From: Gymnothorax reevesii
Lineage: Eukaryota; Chordata; Actinopteri; Anguilliformes; Muraenidae
Direction of reading: 5' to 3'
DNA length: 64,000 nucleotides
NCBI GenBank assembly: GCA_029721435.1
Contig: CM056592.1
Location: forward strand, 36,529,611-36,593,610
The notes beneath the pieces are model-generated. The model did not search any database. It was not told the origin of the DNA and saw nothing but the letters and a program-made list of their open reading frames with translations. Numbering within the stretch: position 1 is the stretch's first letter; every line of letters starts with the position of its first letter. Of the stretch, positions 57,214 through 64,000 are shown piece by piece. Position numbers and translations under genes: made by a program.

Positions 57214-57259
57214 ATCATCCATTTTACCTGTAAGTAATCATCCATTTTACCTGTAAGTA
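57214..57259 (+). repeat. 23-bp tandem duplication of the exon 3 splice donor
   Basis: ATCATCCATTTTACCTGTAAGTA occurs twice in direct succession (57214-57236, 57237-57259), repeating the last exon 3 codons and the donor CT|GTAAGT. Copy 1 has it once. Use of the second donor would add 23 bases and shift the frame. Confidence 0.85.
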
Positions 57260-57532
57260 ACAATGCAGCACTTGACTCCCTTCAATCTGTCTGTAATTTC
57301 CACTGTTTGCAGAAGCACTAACCAGTGCACCAATCCACACCATTTCTTCAATGCCTGCAGAAAAAAAACTAATTGCAGAGTAGAAAACAGTCAGGCAATT
57401 CATTTTGAATAGATTTAAATTCTTTGATGAATTTTGAATGATAAACAAAGCTGAAGCATGTTGTGTTACCCCCGGTCTGTACAGCAGGGGGTACTACTGA
57501 GCACTCCAGGAAAATAACAACTTGCACACTTT

Positions 57533-58929
57533 TAAAGGAGACCTATTTTGCTATATTTCCAAGGTTATATTTTGATCTTGGACTCCCCTAGAGTACTCCT
57601 GATTGTTCAAAGTCCAAACCTGGGTCCTTATTTAGCTCATACTGTCATCCTCAAAAAACTCCATTTGTAGTCCACTGTAGTCTCTGCCTGAAACGCCTCG
57701 TTGGGGTGGCTCTTCCGCTATGGCCCCCACTCCCCGTGTGCCCACTTTCTTCTGACTGGCCAGCTCTGTGGAGGGCGAGGTTGGGCAGGACGAGGCTGCA
57801 GAACACAGTTTTCTGGGTTCTCCTCCCCAGAGTGAAACATGAGACACGGCTGCCATCTGATAAAGAATTGGAGGGGAAATTCCGCAATCTAACGCAGTAC
57901 ATGTGTATAGATCTAATGAAATGAACTTGTTCTAATAAACGCAGTGGCGAAAGTGAAGGACGCGGTGCGAAAGTCTGGCAGCTCAAGCACGAATTTGCTA
58001 TTTACCTATGGTAACAGTGGTGAGTACAGCAGTTTTTCTACACTATAGCTAGGATGCAGGGAAAGCTAAAATCCAACCCATACAGACACATTTGTAGAAT
58101 GAGTCGACATGCTCAAGTGCAGACCAGAGACTGTAGGAATCTGGTGGGTCTGAGTTTAGAGGGAAACATGGACAGTGAGGAGCAGTGAAAAGTGGACCAA
58201 CAGCTTATGGACTGCTTAGGTGTGTGTTATAAGGACCTGCTGGTTCATGTGCATGACTGTGGTGTGTCATTGGCGTGGCGAAATGAACAGCTTCTGCGCT
58301 GGCACTGTATATGATGGAGCGGCGAAAGTTCCAGGCTAAACGGCCTTTTTTGAAATTGCCCGCGGTAATGGTTACTTATTGCGTCGGAATGACCAGCGTT
58401 TCCTTGCTGAAAATGGGCGCATTAGAGCTAGATAGAGTTCCGGTTATGTCATGAACATAATACAGGTTTTACACACCGTAAATTCCATTAGCGTGGACAA
58501 TTGCTTATGTGGAGCAAGCGAATTGATCACCTCTACAGGAAAGAATTTAATATTCAATTGATGGCAATGCAGAGAAATCCTTTGATTTACCATACAGGTT
58601 ATAGCCTATGCGTTTCCCTATTGCTTTCACCGGTAGCATCAGAGAGCTTGCCCAGATATTGGAGAAGTATCAGGCTGACCCCGGTCATCGATAAGTGAAG
58701 CGATCATTTCACAAGCACCCAAAAACGCACCCCAAGCTTTGCAAAACCCACGTCTGGTCTCACTGCACCTCTCCGGTTAGCTTCAACTGTAGTGGCTACA
58801 ATCAGGCAATGTTATGTTGAAACTGTCGCATTGATGCTTACGGAAGTAACACAAGCATACCGATCATAATTGCTGCATATAAGATAACCAGGAGCTTTTT
58901 TAATTGGCAGAGCACGCAAACTAACATGC
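57533..58929. other. Sequence replacing lipocalin intron 3, mainly old repeats
   Basis: Similarity to copy 1 stops at about 57533. The following AAAGGAGACCTATTTTGC... and a GC-richer block near 57660-57850 look like dispersed repeats. I see neither lipocalin exons nor another gene. Confidence 0.35.
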
Positions 58930-59310
58930 AGTAGCTGAAAAGTGGTCAAGACTTTGAATGTAATCAGTCCCGCGAAAAAAAACTTTCGCATCCGGTGTGA
59001 AAGCTGCTTAAACCGCCTATAACGCGTGTATTTGCGTCTTTGCATTGACTTTGAATGTAGCTAATCCGTCGCGCGGAAATTTTGTTTCGCGTCCGGTGTG
59101 AAAGCAGCTTGACGTGCCCATAACGCGTGTATTTGCATCTTTGCAATGACTCTGAATGTAATCAGTCGCGCGAAAAATAAGTTTTGCATCCGGTGTGAAA
59201 GCTGCTTAACGCGCCCATAACGCGTGTATTTGCGTCTTTGCATTGACTTTGAATGTAGGCTAATCTGTCCCGCGAAAAATTTGTTTTGCTTCCGAAGTGA
59301 AAGCAGCTTT
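58930..59310. repeat. About 100-bp tandem repeat derived from a MITE
   Basis: The phrase GGTGTGAAAGCWGCTT recurs near 58995, 59096, 59193 and, altered, 59295. Between these lie ATAACGCGTGTATTTGCGTC and GACTTTGAATGTA phrases. Nearly four units are present, each containing the ends of the short Harbinger-type MITE found singly at 61177-61287. Three minus-strand frames starting MQRRKYTRYG are repeat translations. Confidence 0.8.
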
Positions 59311-59383
59311 ATGGATAGTACACAACAGCTAGAGAGAGCTCGGTTATCTTATGAACAGTGCATGTGTTTCTAACTAATATTAT

Positions 59384-60635
59384 TGTGATGATATGCTCAG
59401 GAACCTGTCGCGAGAGCCAAGCAATGCAGTAGATCTGATTTTATTGAGCAAGGGGGAAAACCCCCGCAGGGCAGAAGGCAAAGGTACAAAGTCCACAATC
59501 CAAAAATCACAATCCAGTTGGGCAAAAACAGAGTCGAAAACCAGGGCAGCAATCACAGTACTCGTGGTCGGGCAAAAATAGGTTTGGTACACAGGCACAG
59601 GTATGTCAGAGAAGCAAAAGCCAAAATCCAGTGGGCATAATCCAAAGTGTAAATAGGGCAGCAATCACAGAATTCATAGTCGGGCCGAAAAAGGTCAAAA
59701 ACACAGATGCAACAATAATCCATAAACACAAAGCCAAAAATCAAATACAGGAACGGTCCAGTCAGAAGAGAATCACTGAGAGTACAAGGCGAGGAAAAGC
59801 GTGGCACCAGCAAACTGAGAGAAACTTTCTAACAAGGAAGTGCGGTGAGAAGACTCCTAATATACACATACGGGAAGTCACATGCTAACGGAGCAAAGGT
59901 GCAGGAAGTCAGACTAATTACAAAGGAGCAAACATGAGGGAGAACCTAATCACATGAAATGGGCAAAAGCCAAAACGCGGACAGGGATCACAAGACAGCC
60001 TATGAGCAGACATACGGTTCCAGGCAGGGAATTCTATGTGCACAGAATGAGTAGCAGAACAGTGATTAAGCAGGTGCAGAGAATCTGCTCGAAGCACAGC
60101 AAAGTAAATTGAGTGAAGGCAAGAGGCGGAGACTAGAACAGGGCGAGTGCTGAGAGCTTGTTAATCAATCAGTAAGGTGCAGCTTTACAATCCCTAGTGC
60201 TCATTAGTAAGTTAGTATTATATACAATGTTAGTTTAGGTTGGTAACTTTATCAAAAACAACAAACTGTTAGTATGGGTTAGGAAAATAGAAAAGCAAGG
60301 TGAAGGAAGTAAACGAGATGGGAAGGAATGGTTGAATTCCAGAAATCATTAAATCACCCGAAAGTGTGGCACGCAGTACTGGGGCTGTGAGCGAACACAT
60401 GACAGAAGACCACACAGTGGAGGAAAAGTGCAAAGCATGGCAAAAACAAAAACATGGACCGGAATATAACTGTAGGAATGGAATATGGTAAAATACAAAA
60501 CATGGCAAAACTAAGCTAGACAGAACATGAACTTAATCAAGCATCCAAATCACAATACATAATTCAAGGCATGGTCAGGCAAGGCAAAGGTCAAAATCCA
60601 AACAAGACAGAAAGGCAGACAGCAGAATCACAACA
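59384..60635 (-). mobile_element. Solo LTR C (1252 bp), same family as A and B
   Basis: It is flanked by a perfect 5-bp duplication ATTAT (59379-59383 and 60636-60640), with TGTGATGATATG at the start and ATCACAACA at the end. The minus strand carries AATAAA near its 3' end. No internal region remains. The best delimited of the three copies. Confidence 0.85.
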
Positions 60636-60640
60636 ATTAT

Positions 60641-61176
60641 TCTAGTAAAGGAAAAATTGCATTTTGGGGAAAAAAATCCCAACTTTAAAATCCTGCAATG
60701 ACTGCGTTGACTCAGTGGTAAATAAATTAAAAAGGTGGCTAACAAGCTAGCTAGCTACTTGTAATTGACATTCAACGACAATGCTTCTTACCTGCATGAT
60801 ATTTAAAAAAGTGGACATGTGGCTTTCTCTGTTTTATACAGAGCTCCAAAAGACAAGGAGGGGAGAGAAAGGCTTCACTAGCGCTTCCTTTTATTAACGT
60901 TGACATTAGCCATATGATTCAATATAAACAATTCAGGTGACTTCAAGTAGCCACCCAGTGTACAAGGAAGTGAGGAAACCAGAGTGTAATTTTATAACGT
61001 ATACGGACATTAATCGACGTTTCTTATAACGGTGATAACTTCCAAGCAATTATCTTATCAGAGGTAAAAGCCTCGGTGGCGTTAACGTCACTTCTCTGCT
61101 GCACTTTAACGTTAACACTGACTCACATTTCGATCTTTGCTTTAGAAAGTGTGCAGTACTTGTATAGATACTTTAA
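60641..61176. other. Spacer, nothing recognised
   Basis: AT-rich, with no supported exon or repeat. Confidence 0.3.
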
Positions 61177-61287
61177 AGCCGCTTGCACACTGAACGCGAA
61201 ACAAATTTTTCACACGACAGATTGTATTGCATTTGAACGTAATCTGTCGTGCGAGAAATACGTTTTGCGTCCAGTGTGCAAGCAGCT
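61177..61287. mobile_element. 111-bp Harbinger-type MITE
   Basis: The ends AGCCGCTTGCACACTGAACG and CGTCCAGTGTGCAAGCAGCT are inverted with few mismatches, flanked by TAA on both sides (61174-61176, 61288-61290). A 3-bp TAA/TTA duplication suits PIF/Harbinger. It is very short and non-coding, and related to the tandem units at 58930-59310 and to the fragment at 1010-1085. Confidence 0.8.
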
Positions 61288-62797
61288 TAATTCACTGAAA
61301 ACGTGCAGGAATGTCCCGCTTTGACTATTTTTTCTTGCGGGCGCTAGGGCAGTTTTCGCGGGAATCCCAGAATTGCGCTGCTTGGCGGAAGCCCTGCCAA
61401 AACTTATTTAACATGTCTCACCTGTGTGTTGGATTTATGGGCTCCAGCAGGTTGACCCGACCGGCCGGACGCCATCTTTGCAAGCCAAGCGGACACTACA
61501 CTGCGTTCACAGTGCTATGCGGAAATCGGACATATCAGCACTTAAAATGTGGCTGTTGAACTGCAAAATCTGGCATAATCGATCGCTCTTATACCACAAT
61601 TGGTGCTCAGTACTGTCTAAAACAGATTTTTAAATGGAAGTTTATCACTGGCATGAATTCTTACACTGCCAATCACATGAATATGGTGTATATAAGTGTT
61701 GAGTTAGATTTGTTTTAGTTCCTACGTTCCCTGATGGCACTGTCGCTGGGGAAGGTTCCAAGCCTTTTTGTTCAGCTGTCACTCATGATTCCACGCCCAG
61801 CGCAGTTGATACCACACCCCTGACGCTGCATCAGGGTCAAAAGTCTGAAACTCAAAAAAACTGAAAAAAAAAGATCTGAAAGTGGAAAAAAAGATTTGAA
61901 ACTGAAAAAAATAAATCTGAGTCTGAAAAGATAAAACATGCAACTGAAAAAATTAAGACCTCAAATGTCAAAATATTTATGGAGGTGAAAAGTGAAAATA
62001 AATAATTTATTCAAAAGAATTACCAAAGTGAATCTAAATTACATTTAACCTGAAAAAATGTTTCATACACTTATTTTTATACTGAATACATTGCTATATT
62101 TTTCAAAATTCAAGATCAACACATGAATTTTCAGTTTCAAATTTTATTTTTAATACCCTAATATAACTATATTCGATGAGGCCAATGCATCATGCGGCTC
62201 ACTCGAATAATGTTTGAAAGAAATGCCACTTCTCCTTGAGATCTCCCTGCGAGTGAACGTCTCGTGAGTAAAGGGACAGTGTGTGTGTGACCTTTGACAT
62301 TACATGTGTGACCAAAGTACAAAGCCTATGCAATGACAGGACATTAATGACCTGTTTTCTTTATCTTTAGACTCATAAAGGTTTAGTTCACACTTCAGTC
62401 GAAAGGTAGTCTAGGTCATCTCTATGCAGAACAACAGCATCAACATGACCTAAAGCCCTCAACATGAAGGTCAGCCACCCCATCACTTGACCTAAATATC
62501 TTGCAAGATTTTTGCAACTTTGATGTGTATACCCATGTGCAAAGCAGGAAAGAATTTAGATGTAATATCGTGGAAGATGTAATGCTCAGAAACTAATGTG
62601 AAAATGCTGTTAGTTGGATTAAATTAACCCCTTTGCTCAGAAGCCAAATACAGCTATTTATGCGTTAGCCTTTTTAATGCTATATAATTCAAGATTTCAG
62701 TTTCATAGAGATGGGAAATATGGCTCAATTGAGATAATACACTTGCAGCATTTAGTATTCCATTGTATTTCAGTTTATTTTCATGATTTTTGTTAAA
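61288..62797. other. Gene-free DNA with an A-rich repeat
   Basis: About 61843-61965 is an A-rich degenerate tandem of TCTGAAACTGAAAAAA-like words. Nothing else is recognised; open frames are short. Confidence 0.35.
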
Positions 62798-63010
62798 CGG
62801 TGTTTCCCAAGCCTCTCCTGGCGTACCCCTTGTCTTGCATGCTTTAGATCTCTCCCTGCTCCAGCCCAGGTGATTCAAATGATTCGCTTATCGTCAAGCA
62901 GATTCTGGGGTCAATAATGACCTGATCATGTGAATCACCTGTGCTGGATCAGGGAGAGATCTAAAGCAGGCAGGACAGGGGGTATGCCAGGAGAGGTTTG
63001 GGAAACACTG
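62798..63010. mobile_element. 213-bp foldback MITE
   Basis: The ends CGGTGTTTCCCAAGCCTCTC and GAGGTTTGGGAAACACTG are inverted. The complementarity continues inward (TTTAGATCTCTCCCTG and CAGGGAGAGATCTAAA) for about 85 bp per arm. No coding capacity and no clear target duplication. CAGTG ends suggest a hAT-type origin. Confidence 0.75.
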
Positions 63011-64000
63011 TGGGAGAGGAGAGGGGCTGCAAACATTAAAAAATTCTGCACTGAAATGATTAAAAAATGCTGAGGATTTAAAAATGGCTGGGGGTTAAAA
63101 CAATACCTTTTTGGGATCTTTACCTCCGAGACCACAACTGTTCTTCATCTAAGCATTAAATCTTATTTGGCTTCGAAAGTGGAAGCCAAATGAGACGGCT
63201 CTCCAGGTCGTTCCTTAAACACACACAGCCCTTAAAATGGCGCACTGTCAAATCATAAAATAATCATATTTTTAACACAGATCAACTTTTGATGCATGAA
63301 ATTCAATAGGAATTAATGATTTTCTGGTATAATTTAGCAAGAGTTTATCTACATAGGCGCAGCTGGACATCAATGGTCACTAGTACCCACTCCAAACCAA
63401 AAACATGCCATTTCTCGACGATAAAGTTCAGAGTTTCAGCCATTTTTTTACAAAGCAGCAGCAGCAAGCACGCTCACTCATGAAAGGAACTGCTTATTTT
63501 ACGGTCAGAACATTCACTCAGACAGAAAGCTTGCTGTTCACAATTCCAATTTGGAGATGATTAAAATTAACCTGTTAAATATTTATGTTGTTCACTTCTG
63601 TCTACCATGTTTATACTGCCAAACCCAATATTCTTATCACGAACACTGGCTAGTTCAAAGTATGTATGTTAAACACCTCCATGCTTACTTACAAGGACCT
63701 ACAATGGCCACAGATATGATTTTATTTAAATTAAATAGACTTTCACATTGCAGGATTTGCATGCGGTCACACACGTAACGCACGAAAATGAGGTTGTAGA
63801 ATGCAAATGAGCAAGGTATTTTTATTAAAGTTTTAATTAATGCAAACTGGAATAACTATTGCTGAAGTTGATGAAGCCAAAGTTTCATAATCTTCGTTCC
63901 AATCACAGAACTTTTGGAATGTAAATTAAATGTAGCGATTGACCCATTTTGTGTCTCACACACATGACACAACCTTTTTCTGGGCCTGTACTTCCAATGT
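63011..64000. other. AT-rich end of window, nothing recognised
   Basis: No lipocalin exon, other host exon, RNA gene or transposon end could be supported. Confidence 0.3.

Larger units (their letters stand above)
51310..57229 (+). pseudogene. Second lipocalin copy: exons 1-3 only in this window
   Basis: Exons 51310-51420, 56634-56776 and 57165-57229 correspond in length (111, 143, 65 bp), phase and splice sites to exons 1-3 of the gene at 33776. The reading frame is open, with signal peptide, LGKW motif and an NSS sequon. Similarity in intron 3 stops near 57533, and nothing like exons 4-6 is seen up to 64000. It is thus either a truncated pseudogene or a gene whose remaining exons lie beyond the window. 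Exon 1 is almost unchanged, but exons 2 and 3 differ strongly from copy 1. Intron 1 is about 5.2 kb because of nested transposons. Confidence 0.75.

Noticed and set aside
57630..57986. Frames near 57.7 kb as a replacement for missing lipocalin exons
   Set aside because: None shows the exon 4-6 residues (R-T-G-K-L, K-E-C-L, D-L-C) or fitting splice sites.
58812..59243. Three minus-strand frames beginning MQRRKYTRYG or MQRCKYTRYG
   Set aside because: They are the same frame in successive units of the 100-bp tandem repeat.

Overview
The window looks like nuclear DNA of a ray-finned (teleost-type) fish. Genes are split by GT-AG introns, intergenic DNA is AT-rich, and there are many DNA transposons of families typical of fish genomes (Tc1-like, hAT, PIF/Harbinger-type and Helitron-like) together with Ty3/gypsy LTR elements, tandem repeats and a long CA/TA microsatellite. 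The species cannot be named from the sequence. Most of the 64 kb is mobile DNA in various states of decay. Only a few stretches look like host genes.

Host content. (1) A single terminal coding exon of an unrecognised gene lies at 3773-3887 (+), and a decayed duplicate of it lies near 32349-32461. (2) A complete six-exon secreted lipocalin gene lies at 33776-37129 (+). It encodes about 204 residues with signal peptide, G-x-W motif and N-glycosylation sites, and most resembles the fish alpha-1-acid-glycoprotein-like / tributyltin-binding / saxitoxin-tetrodotoxin-binding protein family. (3) A second tandem copy of its first three exons lies at 51310-57229. Exons 4-6 of this copy are not seen before the window ends. 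Both copies share a promoter with a TATA box and a palindromic PAR-bZIP/C/EBP-type site. The coding exons 2 and 3 have diverged about two to three times more than the adjacent introns, almost entirely by amino-acid-changing substitutions. I regard this as the most interesting biological signal here.

Layout. 1-5 kb: relics of a Tc1-like element with a nested hAT MITE, then the host terminal exon. 5.07-9.57 kb: a three-level nest. A 3.7-kb hAT element sits inside the zinc-finger codons of a different, internally deleted hAT element, and itself holds a Helitron-like insertion. 9.6-16.8 kb: gene-free DNA with MITEs and a 166-bp tandem repeat whose units carry the palindromic RFX X-box. 16.77-25.62 kb: a degraded Ty3/gypsy-type retrotransposon (5-bp target duplication) split by a second, inverted copy of the same hAT element. 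25.6-33 kb: a SINE-like fragment, a solo LTR, a Harbinger-type MITE inside a Tc1-derived miniature element, a full-length Tc1-like element, and the decayed terminal-exon copy. 33.7-37.2 kb: lipocalin gene 1. 37.81-43.26 kb: a nearly complete chromovirus (Ty3/gypsy with a chromodomain) with matching 444-bp LTRs and a self-priming layout. 43.3-50.9 kb: a full-length Tc1-like element, a second solo LTR, another LTR, and a CCAGCT-rich repeat. 51.2-57.3 kb: lipocalin copy 2, whose first intron is swollen by nested transposons. 57.5-64 kb: repeats, a 100-bp tandem array, a third solo LTR and small MITEs.

How the pieces relate. The two lipocalin copies share the same old Tc1-like insertion in intron 1, so the duplication is younger than that insertion. 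Later insertions found in only one copy can be read against the other as empty sites. The transposon layers can be ordered by nesting and target duplications, making this a good worked example of insertion stratigraphy.
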